Positions 27,304 through 36,841 are shown, counted from the stretch's first letter. The stretch: 64,000 bases of DNA from Knoellia sinensis KCTC 19936 (GCF_000768705.1 NZ_AVPJ01000004.1:1-64000); one strand, 5' to 3'. The notes: generated by a model not told the origin, from the letters alone. Numbers and translations: made by a program.

Positions 27304-27957
27304 ATGTCCAGAGTTCAGCCGTCGCCTGTAGCCCTCATCGGCGACGTCGTGGCATCGCGATCGGTCAAGGATCGCCGGGGTCTGCACCGCGCGGTGGAGG
27401 CAGCCCTCGCCGAGACCAACGACCGTGTCGACCACGTCGAGCCGCTCGAGATCACCGTCGGCGACGAGTTCCAGGGTGTGTACCCACACCTCGGCGCCGC
27501 GCTCGAGGCAGCCCTGCGGACGCGGCTCGCCCTTCGCCCCTCGGCGGAGAGCCGCTACGGCCTTGGGAGAGGGGCCACCACGACCCTCGACAAGGCGCGC
27601 GGGATCAAGGATGGGCCGGCGTGGTGGGCGGCCCGGGAGGCGATCGTGGAGGTGGAGCGGCAGGCGGAGCGAGGGGCGCTGGCACTCGTGCACACGGCAT
27701 ACCGGCTTTCCGAGGACGAGCGGGACGACCACGGCGTGGTGCACGCCGTGAACGCGGCGCTGCACTGTCAGGACCACATGGTTGGCTCGTTGTCCGAGCG
27801 ATCAGGGCGACTGCTGAGAGGACTGCTGGACGGGATGACACAACGCGAGCTGGCGACGACGGAGGGCATCACTCCTTCCGCTGTCTCGCAACGGGTTCGG
27901 GCTGACGGGCTCGCCGTGATCGTCCGCAGCCACGAACTGCTCAGGAGGCTGCCATGA
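27304..27957 (+). CDS. SatD family protein with C-terminal helix-turn-helix
   Basis: Protein of 217 aa. The N-terminus PVALIGDVVASR and the segment ITVGDEFQGVYP (about residues 52-63) are SatD-family signatures. The C-terminal 45 residues (LLDGMTQRELATTEGITPSAVSQRV) form a helix-turn-helix. SatD was named from an acid-tolerance locus in Streptococcus; its biochemical function is not established. The gene overlaps the following membrane gene by ATGA, an association I recall from other actinobacteria. It has its own A/T-rich leaderless promoter and an upstream dyad. A transcription regulator or nucleotide-sensing role is inference. Confidence 0.75.
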   Translation: MSRVQPSPVALIGDVVASRSVKDRRGLHRAVEAALAETNDRVDHVEPLEITVGDEFQGVYPHLGAALEAALRTRLALRPSAESRYGLGRGATTTLDKARGIKDGPAWWAAREAIVEVERQAERGALALVHTAYRLSEDERDDHGVVHAVNAALHCQDHMVGSLSERSGRLLRGLLDGMTQRELATTEGITPSAVSQRVRADGLAVIVRSHELLRRLP

Positions 27958-28721
27958 CGTGGCTCGCGGTGTGGCTGCTCGGCGTCGGTGTCACGGACCT
28001 GCTGCGCGCCGTGGAGCACCAGCGAGTGCGGCGGTTCGCGGTTCCCGCCGGTGCACTGACGCTCGTGGGTGCCGGCCTGCTCGCAGGTCTGTCCGACACC
28101 GCCGATCTCGTGACGCTCATCGCCGCGATCGTGCCGCTGGCGGCCTGGGTGTCACTGTCCGAGCGATCGCTCCAACGCGGGGGCGGACACGCCGAGGCGC
28201 TTCTCGTGCTGGGTGGGACGGCCAGCATGCTCGTCCTCCTGTCGGGCTTCTCCTCCTCACCGGGAGGCCCCCTGGCCGACTGGCTCACCTGGGCCGACCT
28301 GCCCTTCGCCGACGGGATCACGGTCGACCGGATCCTTCTCGCCGTGAGTTTGTTCATCGCCAATCTCGCGACCGGCAACGTCATCGTCCGGCTCGTCCTC
28401 GTGAGCGTCGGGGCGCTGCGCCCGTCGGCGCGCGCCGTGCACGCCCGCGAGACCCAGCCGTCGGACCGACTCAAGGGCGGGCGGCTGCTCGGGCCCATGG
28501 AGCGCATCTTCATCCTCGGTCTGGGGCTCGCCGGTCAGATCACCGCAGCGAGCATCGTCATCGCGGCCAAGGGGCTGATCCGGTTTCCCGAGCTGCAGTC
28601 CGCCAAGGACGACGACACAAGCGTCAAGGGCGATGGCATCGACCAGGTCACCGAATACTTTCTGGTCGGGAGCTTCGTCAGCTGGCTCATCGCGTTGGGG
28701 TCGCTCGCGCTCACCCGTTGA
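27954..28721 (+). CDS. DUF3307-type membrane protein paired with SatD
   Basis: Integral membrane protein of 255 aa with six or seven hydrophobic segments. Its C-terminal part (MERIFILGLGLAGQ, AAKGLIRFPELQ, TEYFLVGSFVSW) matches the region that follows DUF3307 in partners of SatD: an ER(I/L) motif, a membrane span, AAKS/G-x-RF-x-L and EYxLxG. The N-terminal DUF3307 signature itself is not obvious. It is translationally coupled to the SatD gene (ATGA), so the two probably work together, perhaps as a membrane sensor with a DNA-binding partner (inference). Function unknown. Confidence 0.6.
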   Translation: MTWLAVWLLGVGVTDLLRAVEHQRVRRFAVPAGALTLVGAGLLAGLSDTADLVTLIAAIVPLAAWVSLSERSLQRGGGHAEALLVLGGTASMLVLLSGFSSSPGGPLADWLTWADLPFADGITVDRILLAVSLFIANLATGNVIVRLVLVSVGALRPSARAVHARETQPSDRLKGGRLLGPMERIFILGLGLAGQITAASIVIAAKGLIRFPELQSAKDDDTSVKGDGIDQVTEYFLVGSFVSWLIALGSLALTR

Positions 28722-28787
28722 CCCTCGGCCTGAGGCATGCTGGAGGTGAGGCCGCGACATCGGTCCGGCCCTGCATGAGGAGGAACC

Positions 28788-29549
28788 GTGGGATTTCTCG
28801 ACAAGCTTCTCGGCCGTGAGCCGCGTCAGGGACACGGGTCCGGTGCCGCTCCGGGATCCGGAGGAGGCTCGTGGTCTGGTCAGCAGCAGGCGCAGACCTT
28901 CCAGCCCGCGACGCCCCAAGGGCGGGGAAGCGCGTCCCAGGGGTCGAGTGGCTCGTCGGAGGACGAACGCGCCGTCGCGCGCTACCGCTACCTCCTGCGC
29001 ACGGCGCCACCGGAGGCGCTGGAGCAGGTGCATGCCGAGGCCTTCGCCAAACTCACTCCCGAGCAGCGCCAGCAGCTCCTCACCGAGCTGACCCAGAACG
29101 CTCCCCAGGGTGAGGCCCCTGCCAGTGCGGAGCCGCAGGACCTGGCCAGGGCAGCAACCCGGGCCGAGATGCGTCAGCCCGGCACGCTCGAGCGAACGTT
29201 CGGCAGCCGCGGCTTCGGTGGCGCCGGGATGGGCGGCACGCTCATGGGATCGATGATGGGCACCATCGCCGGTGTCGTCGTCGGTTCGGCGATCGCCAAT
29301 GCGCTGTTCGCTGACTACGGCTCCTCACCAGAAGCGGCCGAGGCCGGTGAAGCCGGCGCGGAGGGAGACCCTGGCGGCGACGGCGGGTCCGGCGCGGACG
29401 CAGGTGCCGAGTCCGGGGGTGAGCCCACCCCTGCCGACTCCGGTGGCGCTGACGCTTATGGCGGCGACTTCGACGGAGGCGGATCCGACATCGGCGGCTC
29501 GGACTTCGGTGGTGGCGACTTCGGCGGCGGAGACTTCGGAGGCTTCTGA
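28788..29549 (+). CDS. Glycine-rich membrane protein of unknown function
   Basis: Protein of 253 aa. The N-terminus MGFLDKLLGR is amphipathic and is followed by a Gly/Ser/Gln-rich linker. Residues 62-103 form a helical module (RYRYLLRTAPPEALEQVHAE then FAKLTPEQRQQLLTEL). A glycine-zipper-like hydrophobic segment lies at about 144-178. The tail is acidic and ends in repeats of GGGDFGG. Similar architectures occur in uncharacterised actinobacterial proteins; I know no function. The start is GTG 28788, with AGGAGG 4 nt upstream. Confidence 0.7.
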   Translation: MGFLDKLLGREPRQGHGSGAAPGSGGGSWSGQQQAQTFQPATPQGRGSASQGSSGSSEDERAVARYRYLLRTAPPEALEQVHAEAFAKLTPEQRQQLLTELTQNAPQGEAPASAEPQDLARAATRAEMRQPGTLERTFGSRGFGGAGMGGTLMGSMMGTIAGVVVGSAIANALFADYGSSPEAAEAGEAGAEGDPGGDGGSGADAGAESGGEPTPADSGGADAYGGDFDGGGSDIGGSDFGGGDFGGGDFGGF

Positions 29550-29583
29550 CGCTGCGAGTTCGGAGCCGGTGCCGCTCATGGTC

Positions 29584-29589
29584 TAGATT
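29584..29589 (+). promoter_or_regulatory. -10 box of the ctlX-like gene (leaderless)
   Basis: TAGATT lies exactly 6 nt before the GTG at 29596. No Shine-Dalgarno sequence is present. Confidence 0.5.
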
Positions 29590-29595
29590 CCGTCC

Positions 29596-30621
29596 GTGAG
29601 TGCACAGGCCCCCAACGCTGTCATCCTGATCCGCGCCGAGCGGTTCATGCCCAACCCCGCCACGGCGGCAGACAACGCGTTCCAGCGTGACGTCCCGGCG
29701 GGACAGACCGACGACGTCGTCTCCACCACCGCACTGGCCGAGATGGATGCGCTCGCCGACGCGTTGCGCGGTGCCGGTGTGACGGTTCACGTCTTCGCCG
29801 ACGAGGACCACACCCGCCCCGACAGCGTCTTCCCCAACAACTGGTTGTCGACCCACGCCGGCGGCTACGTCGCGGTCTACCCGATGTATGCGTCGAACCG
29901 GCGCCACGAGCGCCGCGCCGACGTGCTCGAGATGCTCAAATCGGACTATCGCGTCCAGGCGATCGTCGACTACTCCGGTCTGGAGCCGGACGGCATCTTC
30001 CTCGAGGGCACGGGGGCCATGGTTCTCGACCATGTGTCGCGGGTTGCCTACACCGCACGCAGTCACCGGGCTGACATCGCCGTCCTTGAGCGCTTCTGCA
30101 CCGATTTCACCTATGAGCCGATGGCCTTCGACGCCGTCGACTCCGAGGGCGTGCCGGTCTATCACACGAACGTCGTGGCCTGCATCGGCACCGACGTCGC
30201 GATGATCGCCCTGGAGATGATCCCCGACGAGACCCGTCGCGAACAGGTGCGGGAGCGTCTCTCGGTGAACGGTCGCAAGATCGTGGAGTTGACGGAGGAG
30301 CAGATCCGCGAGTTCGCCGGCAACGCCGTGGAGCTCTGCGGTCGCACGGCCGAAGGCAAGCGCCGCTACATCATGGCGATGTCGGCCAGGGCCCGCCGCA
30401 GCCTGCGCCCGGACCAGGTTGCCGTCATCGAGGAGTCCTGCGAGATCGTCGCCGTCGACATCCCCACCATCGAGCTCGCGGGCGGCTCGGTGCGCTGCAT
30501 GATCGCCGGTGTCCACCTCGACCGCCGCCCCGCCGCTGAGGTCGAGCCGACCGCCGCCGTCGAGGCGATCGATGAGAACCCCGGCACTGTCGACGGTCAG
30601 GATCTCGTCGAGGCAGAGTGA
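29596..30621 (+). CDS. ctlX: Citrulline utilization hydrolase CtlX-like amidinotransferase-fold protein
   Basis: Member of the guanidine-modifying (arginine deiminase/DDAH) superfamily, most like CtlX, which hydrolyses citrulline to ornithine. Motifs are PDSVFPNNW (about residues 75-83), EGTGAMVLD (about 137-145), a His in YHTNVVACIG (H190) and the nucleophile C301 in GGSVRCMIAG. Length 341 aa includes a short acidic C-terminal tail. The GTG start at 29596 is 6 nt after a TAGATT box. No arginine deiminase or carbamate kinase gene lies nearby, so substrate assignment rests on similarity only. Confidence 0.75.
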   Translation: MSAQAPNAVILIRAERFMPNPATAADNAFQRDVPAGQTDDVVSTTALAEMDALADALRGAGVTVHVFADEDHTRPDSVFPNNWLSTHAGGYVAVYPMYASNRRHERRADVLEMLKSDYRVQAIVDYSGLEPDGIFLEGTGAMVLDHVSRVAYTARSHRADIAVLERFCTDFTYEPMAFDAVDSEGVPVYHTNVVACIGTDVAMIALEMIPDETRREQVRERLSVNGRKIVELTEEQIREFAGNAVELCGRTAEGKRRYIMAMSARARRSLRPDQVAVIEESCEIVAVDIPTIELAGGSVRCMIAGVHLDRRPAAEVEPTAAVEAIDENPGTVDGQDLVEAE

Positions 30622-30640
30622 CAGGTCTGGATTCGGCCTC

Positions 30641-31043
30641 GTGAAGGCCGACGCACAGACCACCGCCGCGATCCGCGAGCTCATCGACCGCACGTATGCC
30701 GTGCTGTCGACTCCCGGAGCCGACGTCGCCTCCGTCTTCGGGGCCGCGGACATCACGGTCGCCGGCTCCGGACAAGGCGAGCTCATGCACGGACCCGAGG
30801 AGGTCGCGCTCGTCGCCCAGCACATCGCCTCCACTGCGATGCAGTGGGTTCCGGAAGGGGTGACCGTGTGGTGTCGGGGTGACGTGGCATGGGCACAGGT
30901 CCTTGGGGTCGTCCGGGTTCCCCGGCCAGATGGCACGGAGGACGTTGCCCTCTTGGACGACGGGCGTCTTCGGTCGCACCGCCGACGGATGGGAGTGGCT
31001 CTACTGGGGCGGGTCTGAGCCGCAGGAGAATTCGAGGGTCTGA
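30641..31043 (+). pseudogene. SnoaL-like (NTF2-fold) protein gene with a frameshift
   Basis: The frame from GTG 30641 encodes an NTF2/SnoaL-like start (AAIRELIDRTYAVLS, a VFG..DITVAGSG strand and a VAWAQVLGVVRV strand). After about codon 102 it runs into an unrelated basic tail ending at 31018. In the next frame, from 30948, the sequence PSWTTGVFGRTADGWEWLYW and then GGSEPQENSRV follows with a stop at 31041-31043. That is the expected last strand pair of the family. Removing one base near 30947 restores a continuous protein of about 133 aa. This is either a real inactivating frameshift or a sequencing error next to a CCC run. Confidence 0.75.
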
Positions 31044-31060
31044 CGGCCGGGGCACCGCCG

Positions 31061-32530
31061 TCACCGCGCGGCCGGCTCGCTGACGAGGGCGAGTGCTCGG
31101 CAGGCTGCGGCGTGGAGCTCGTCGGACTCGCTCGGCGTCCGCCCGATCGCCACCACGCCCAGTCGGCCGTCGACGGCGAGGCCCGACAACATGTGGAGCA
31201 CGACGCCGGTGCCCACCGCACGGTCGAACGCCAGCCCGGCCTCCTCCACTGCGGCCACAGCCACGGACGCACGCAGCCCCAGGGCTCCTTGTGGCATCAC
31301 GTTGTCGTCGGCTCGATAGCAGCGCGTGCTGCCGTCGCGAGCGATCCATCGGCCGCCGACCTCGTCGTAGAGGCCCGGAACCAAGTGGCGCAGCGCCGTG
31401 TACGGATGGGTCGTGCCACCGCGACGAAGGTTGATCTCGAGTGCGAACACCTCCCAGGCCCCGCGTCGGCGCACAGCGACGAAGTCCACGGCCACCCTGC
31501 CGAGGACGCCGCGGTCGGCCAGCAGGTGGCCCACCGCCCGGGCATGGCCTGCAAGTACGGCGGCATACGCTGGGTTCGCGGGAAACCGGCAACCCGTGAA
31601 CACCTGACCGTTCTCGCCGCCCAGGACCTGCTCGTGGGTGGAAAGCACTCGCACCGAGCGGTCCGGCCCGATGTCGATCTGGGCGCTGGGGCTGGTCAGG
31701 CGTGAGCCGTGGACCAGTTCCTCGACCACGCCACCCTCCAGCAGGTCGCGCGCGAACCATTCGGGCGCCTCGGAGAGGCACTCGATGCCGAGTCGGCGCG
31801 TGGGGATGCGGATCCCGTCACGCCGCGTGTGCACGATCAGATTGCCGTCCCCGGCGCCGCTGTTGTCCTGCTTGACCACGACGTCATCGAGCCGGGGTCG
31901 GAGCCGGCGGATGGACGCGATCGCTGCCGCCACGTCAGACGGCCCGTGAACCTCTTCGCAGCCGCACGGCACGGGCACTCCCGCAGCCTGGAGGAGTCGT
32001 CGCCCCGAACTCTTGAAGCCGAGCGGCCAGAGGTTGGGCGCGGTGCCGTACACCGGCACACCGAGCGAGATCGCCACCGCAACCTCGTCGTCGGTGACGT
32101 TCCACGCCTCGAGAAGTGCTGGGCGCCCGGCCACCTGACCGCGGATCTGCCTGAGAAGGTCCGGCCGATCAAGCAGTTTGGCCGAGATGCCTCGTGCCGA
32201 GATGTCCGGGACCACCACCACATGAAGGCGACGACGCACCGACGCCGGATCATGCGGACCCGCGAGTGCCGCGTAATAGTCCAGGACGTCGTCGCCCGGG
32301 TCCACGCAGGTCACCAACAGCAGCTCCGCCCCGGGGATGGTGCCGAGCATCAGCCCGGCGAGCAGATAGCGGTGCTCGAGCGACCCAAGTCGGTCACGGT
32401 AGTGCTCAAGGATCGTCGGGCCGAGGCTGAATGACGGCAGGAGGACCACGACATGCTCGTCAGTCGAGCCCATCGCGTTGGCGCGCCAGGCGGCAAGCAG
32501 GTGCTTTTGGAGGTCCTCGAACCTTCCCAC
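31061..32530 (-). CDS. PGM1-related ATP-grasp peptide ligase-like protein
   Basis: 489-aa protein with three parts: a pre-ATP-grasp region with VVVLLPSFSLG (about 20-150), an ATP-grasp domain with a lysine in VVVKQDNSGAGDGN and the metal-binding EINLRRGGTTHP, and a C-terminal region ending in GVVLHMLSGL, VDGRLGVVAIG. These match proteins related to PGM1, the peptide ligase of pheganomycin biosynthesis. No precursor peptide or other biosynthetic gene is adjacent, so the substrate is unknown. The start GTG 32530 is chosen over 32566 because TACGCT lies 6 nt upstream. The stop lies 17 nt from the end of the frameshifted SnoaL gene. Confidence 0.75.
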   Translation of the reverse strand: MGRFEDLQKHLLAAWRANAMGSTDEHVVVLLPSFSLGPTILEHYRDRLGSLEHRYLLAGLMLGTIPGAELLLVTCVDPGDDVLDYYAALAGPHDPASVRRRLHVVVVPDISARGISAKLLDRPDLLRQIRGQVAGRPALLEAWNVTDDEVAVAISLGVPVYGTAPNLWPLGFKSSGRRLLQAAGVPVPCGCEEVHGPSDVAAAIASIRRLRPRLDDVVVKQDNSGAGDGNLIVHTRRDGIRIPTRRLGIECLSEAPEWFARDLLEGGVVEELVHGSRLTSPSAQIDIGPDRSVRVLSTHEQVLGGENGQVFTGCRFPANPAYAAVLAGHARAVGHLLADRGVLGRVAVDFVAVRRRGAWEVFALEINLRRGGTTHPYTALRHLVPGLYDEVGGRWIARDGSTRCYRADDNVMPQGALGLRASVAVAAVEEAGLAFDRAVGTGVVLHMLSGLAVDGRLGVVAIGRTPSESDELHAAACRALALVSEPAAR

Positions 32531-32536
32531 GGAATC

Positions 32537-32542
32537 AGCGTA
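32537..32542 (-). promoter_or_regulatory. -10 box of the PGM1-like gene (leaderless)
   Basis: TACGCT on the - strand, 6 nt before GTG at 32530. It decides the start codon. Confidence 0.5.
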
Positions 32543-32609
32543 GGGAGGGGCTGGCCGCCTTCGCATGGCCCAGACACATCAGCCCGGTTCTGGAAGTCAC
32601 TGCAGCTTG

Positions 32610-33314
32610 CTACCTGCCAGGGGCCTCGACCTGCCCGACCGACACACTGGTCCGCAGCCCGTCGGTGGCGGCGCCAGCCTGGTCGCTGGGGCGCCGTGGT
32701 GCACGAGCCACGACAAAGATTCCGGCGACGACACTCCAGAGGACGAAGAGCAGGGTCGGGAACCAGGTCCAGCCGGCAAGCAGAAGCCCCCCAACGATGT
32801 AGCCCGATCCTCGGATCCCGCGCCCCAGCGCGTTCGTGGGACGGCTCGCCCAGCACACGCCAGCCACGGTCAGGCCCAGCAGCACCGGAGCGGCAAGCAA
32901 CGCGAAGGCATCGCCCATGGCGGACGCCGTCCTCATGAACAGCGGCTCGATCTCCCCGCCCTTCGTATTGAAGCCCAGGTGCGTATAGGCAGTGGGGAGC
33001 AGGAAACTTGCCCCGCCCGCCAATGCCAGCGCCCCATATCCCGCGGTCGCCATGGGAACCGACGAGGGGAATCGTCCACCCGCGTCCTCGATTCGACGGC
33101 GTAGTTGGCTCACCCACGTGAACACGAGGACGACTGCGGCGACACACAGGTAGAACGCGAAGAAGGTCTTGGTGGGGCCAGTCGCCCCAGCGTAGAAGTC
33201 GAGCGCCTCGCCGTTCGACTCCTCGATGTCAGGAACGGTGGTCAGCACCATGGACGCGAAGGTGATCAGACCCATTGCGATCATCAGAAGGCCTGTCTTG
33301 CACTGGTCGGTCAT
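32610..33314 (-). CDS. Polytopic membrane protein of unknown function
   Basis: 234 aa with about six hydrophobic segments (roughly 8-26, 48-68, 87-108, 133-155, 170-184, 190-206) and a short hydrophilic C-terminal tail. I recognise no family signature. The ATG at 33314 is preceded by GAGGAGC. It is divergent from the histidine kinase gene at 33449 with a 134-nt shared promoter region containing direct and inverted repeats. This suggests it is the target of that two-component system (inference). Confidence 0.7.
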   Translation of the reverse strand: MTDQCKTGLLMIAMGLITFASMVLTTVPDIEESNGEALDFYAGATGPTKTFFAFYLCVAAVVLVFTWVSQLRRRIEDAGGRFPSSVPMATAGYGALALAGGASFLLPTAYTHLGFNTKGGEIEPLFMRTASAMGDAFALLAAPVLLGLTVAGVCWASRPTNALGRGIRGSGYIVGGLLLAGWTWFPTLLFVLWSVVAGIFVVARAPRRPSDQAGAATDGLRTSVSVGQVEAPGR

Positions 33315-33347
33315 GGCTGCTCCTCAGTTGTCGACGGGACGATCACG

Positions 33348-33353
33348 ACGCTA
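33348..33353 (-). promoter_or_regulatory. -10 box upstream of the membrane protein gene
   Basis: TAGCGT on the - strand, about 35 nt upstream of the ATG at 33314. It leaves a leader of about 25 nt that includes the Shine-Dalgarno sequence. Confidence 0.4.
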
Positions 33354-33396
33354 GAGACGCTTTCCGCCCGGCAGTACCGCCTCGAGGTGGCTCGTC

Positions 33397-33449
33397 CTAC
33401 CTCCTCAAGTCGGTAGTGAGGCCCGCTGCGGGTTCGTATTCTCAAGTCG
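33397..33449. promoter_or_regulatory. Repeats in the divergent promoter of the two-component system
   Basis: Inverted repeat CTACC-N10-GGTAG (33397-33416) and a direct repeat CTCAAGTCG (33404-33412 and 33441-33449) lie between the divergent genes. They are candidate binding sites for the adjacent NarL-type regulator. The second direct-repeat copy overlaps the kinase start. Confidence 0.4.
33437..33442 (+). promoter_or_regulatory. -10 box of the histidine kinase gene (leaderless)
   Basis: TATTCT lies exactly 6 nt before GTG 33449. Confidence 0.5.
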
Positions 33450-34630
33450 TGGCAGTCTCCTCCCGAGCGCCGAACTCGGATCGTGTGCGCGACGTGGCGA
33501 TCGACGTCGTGCTCGTCCTGGGATTGCTCGCCTTCGGACAGGCAGAGGTCTGGAACGGTGCCGCAGCACTGCTCGTGGGGCCGCGGTGGCTCAACGCAGC
33601 CATCTTTGCCGCAATGTCCTTGGTCCTCATCTTTCGGCGAGCCTGGCCACGGGAAACCCTGTGGTTTCAGGCGGGCATCCTTGTTGCCGGCGTCGCAGCC
33701 GCAGGAGGGACGTCAGAATCACTCGGGTGGTTGTTCCCGTTGCTGGCCGGGGTCTACACCGTGGCCGTCTCGGACTCCCCACACCGCCTGGTGACGACAT
33801 TGATGGCCATCGCCCTTCTCACGACCTGCATGGCGTTCATCGACCGGGCTGGCGCCTCGTCATGGTCCGAGGTCATGGCGGTCGTGCCGTTCATCGGGCT
33901 CCTCGCCGGCGCGTGGCTGGTCGGTGACCACGTGCGTGCTCGGCGCGTCGCCGCCACGGAGGCGATCAGGATCGCCCGCTTGGAGGTCATCGCGGAGGAG
34001 GAGCGGGCCAAGTTTGCGTCCGCTGAACAGCGTGCGCAGATTGCTCATGAACTGCATGACGTTCTTGCACACGCACTCACTGTCTCGATTCGCCAAGCAG
34101 AAGCCGGCGCCGCACGGCTGGACAGCGATCCCCAGCGTGCGAGGGAGTCCTTCGAAGCCATCGCTCTCTCGGGGCGCGAGTCGATGACGGACGTGCGCCG
34201 CTTGCTGCGGCTGGTGCGTGATCCGGGCGCTGCCTTCCAGCCACCCGTGGCTGACGCCACGTTCGCAGACCTGGCCAGCACGCTGGAGTCGGCGGGCCTG
34301 CATGTCGACATGGATGTCCACCGTGATGGGGACGTCGACGCTCCCGATGCTGTGGTCCAAGCGGCCTATCGAATCGTCCGTGAGTCCCTGACCAACGCCC
34401 TGCGACACGGTCGCGCCACGGGTGTCACGGTCCGCGTCGTCCACCGTGATCGGTCAACGCTGGTCGAGGTCATCGACAACGGACAGGGGATGGTCGACCA
34501 CGCTGTACCCGGCGAAGGGCTTCGCGGGATGCGCGCCCGCGCTGCATTGTTCGGTGGCGAGCTCACGACCCAGTCGTCGCCATCGGGAGTCACCATTCGC
34601 GCCGAACTCCCCTGGGAGGGAACGGCATGA
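33449..34630 (+). CDS. NarL-family sensor histidine kinase
   Basis: 393-aa membrane kinase. Five or six hydrophobic segments (about 15-160) are followed by a HisKA_3 dimerisation domain with the phospho-acceptor H203 in AHELHDVLAHALT and a HATPase domain (N-box ESLTNALRHG, G1 DNGQGM, G2 EGLRGMRAR). No large extracellular loop is present, so it probably senses a membrane signal. GTG 33449 is set by the -10 box at 33437; an earlier frame extension is rejected. The stop overlaps the response regulator by ATGA. Confidence 0.9.
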   Translation: MAVSSRAPNSDRVRDVAIDVVLVLGLLAFGQAEVWNGAAALLVGPRWLNAAIFAAMSLVLIFRRAWPRETLWFQAGILVAGVAAAGGTSESLGWLFPLLAGVYTVAVSDSPHRLVTTLMAIALLTTCMAFIDRAGASSWSEVMAVVPFIGLLAGAWLVGDHVRARRVAATEAIRIARLEVIAEEERAKFASAEQRAQIAHELHDVLAHALTVSIRQAEAGAARLDSDPQRARESFEAIALSGRESMTDVRRLLRLVRDPGAAFQPPVADATFADLASTLESAGLHVDMDVHRDGDVDAPDAVVQAAYRIVRESLTNALRHGRATGVTVRVVHRDRSTLVEVIDNGQGMVDHAVPGEGLRGMRARAALFGGELTTQSSPSGVTIRAELPWEGTA

Positions 34631-35289
34631 CGACGTTGGTGATCGTTGATGACCAGGATCTCGTGCGTGACGGTCTTCGTGCCCTCTTCGAGGGACACGC
34701 CGACATCGAGGTCGTGGGGGAAGCTGGCGACGGTCTCAAGGCCCTCGACCTCTGTGTCCGCCTGCGACCGGACGTCGTCCTCATGGACATTCGGCTACCC
34801 CGCCTCGACGGGATCGCCGCGACACGGCGCATCGTCGATCAAGGCCTGGCCGGATACGTCGTCCTCCTCACCACGTTCGAACTGGACGAGTACGTCATCG
34901 ACGGCCTCAGGGCGGGAGCTTCTGGGTTCCTGCTCAAGGACGCTCCCCGAGAACGCATCGTCGAGGCGGTGGAGCGGACGGCGGCGGGGGAGACCCAACT
35001 CGCCCCGCAGGTGGCTCGTTCCCTGACGCAACAGATCGCGCGCCAGCCCAGCCTCGTGGCACTGCCAGCCCTGACCAACCGGGAGACCGAACTGTTGCGA
35101 CTGCTGGCTCAGGGGTTGAGCAACGCCGAGATCGCGGCCGAGATGCTGCTGGGCATCGCCACGGTGAAGTCGTACGCCAGTTCGCTGTTCGACAAACTCG
35201 GGGCCAGGGACCGCGTGCAGGCGACGGTCCTCGCCTACGAGTCCGGGCTCATCCGCCCGGGACGTCCGAGTCCAGCCGAACGAGAGTAG
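34627..35289 (+). CDS. NarL/LuxR-family response regulator
   Basis: 220-aa regulator coupled to the kinase (ATGA overlap). The receiver domain (1-120) has the acidic pair DD at 8-9 and phospho-acceptor D54 in VLMDIRLP. The LuxR-type helix-turn-helix (about 150-212) reads LTNRETELLRLLAQGLSNAE with the recognition helix VKSYASSLFDKL. A likely target is the divergent membrane gene at 32610. The stop codon lies inside the left arm of the strong terminator at 35281. Confidence 0.92.
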   Translation: MTTLVIVDDQDLVRDGLRALFEGHADIEVVGEAGDGLKALDLCVRLRPDVVLMDIRLPRLDGIAATRRIVDQGLAGYVVLLTTFELDEYVIDGLRAGASGFLLKDAPRERIVEAVERTAAGETQLAPQVARSLTQQIARQPSLVALPALTNRETELLRLLAQGLSNAEIAAEMLLGIATVKSYASSLFDKLGARDRVQATVLAYESGLIRPGRPSPAERE

Positions 35290-35337
35290 ACGAAGTCCCG
35301 CCCCCACAGGGTGGAGGCGGGACTTCGTCTACTCTCG
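35281..35337. terminator. Bidirectional terminator between response regulator and glnA
   Basis: Perfect 22-bp inverted repeat: 35281-35302 pairs with 35316-35337 around a 13-nt loop. It separates convergent genes and even includes the response regulator stop codon. The right arm ends 10 nt from the glnA stop. Confidence 0.85.
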
Positions 35338-35347
35338 ACGGCTTCGA

Positions 35348-36772
<1,425 letters not shown>

Positions 36773-36825
36773 CAGGGGCCTCCTAGGCAAAAGGGGAGAT
36801 CGGGCGGCGCCCGGGCACGATCGAA

Positions 36826-36831
36826 ACCCTA
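36826..36831 (-). promoter_or_regulatory. -10 box of glnA
   Basis: TAGGGT on the - strand. Transcription would start near 36819, giving a leader of about 47 nt. The -35 position overlaps the proximal GlnR site and is poor, as expected for an activated promoter. Confidence 0.55.
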
Positions 36832-36841
36832 AGTGCGAGCG

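Noticed and set aside
31044-31060. Programmed frameshift in the SnoaL-like gene
   Set aside because: No slippery heptamer or downstream structure is evident at 30940-30955; a plain one-base indel or sequencing error is simpler.
32531-32566. Upstream start at 32566 for the PGM1-like gene
   Set aside because: It would include the predicted -10 box in the coding sequence, has no Shine-Dalgarno sequence, and adds a non-conserved basic leader.
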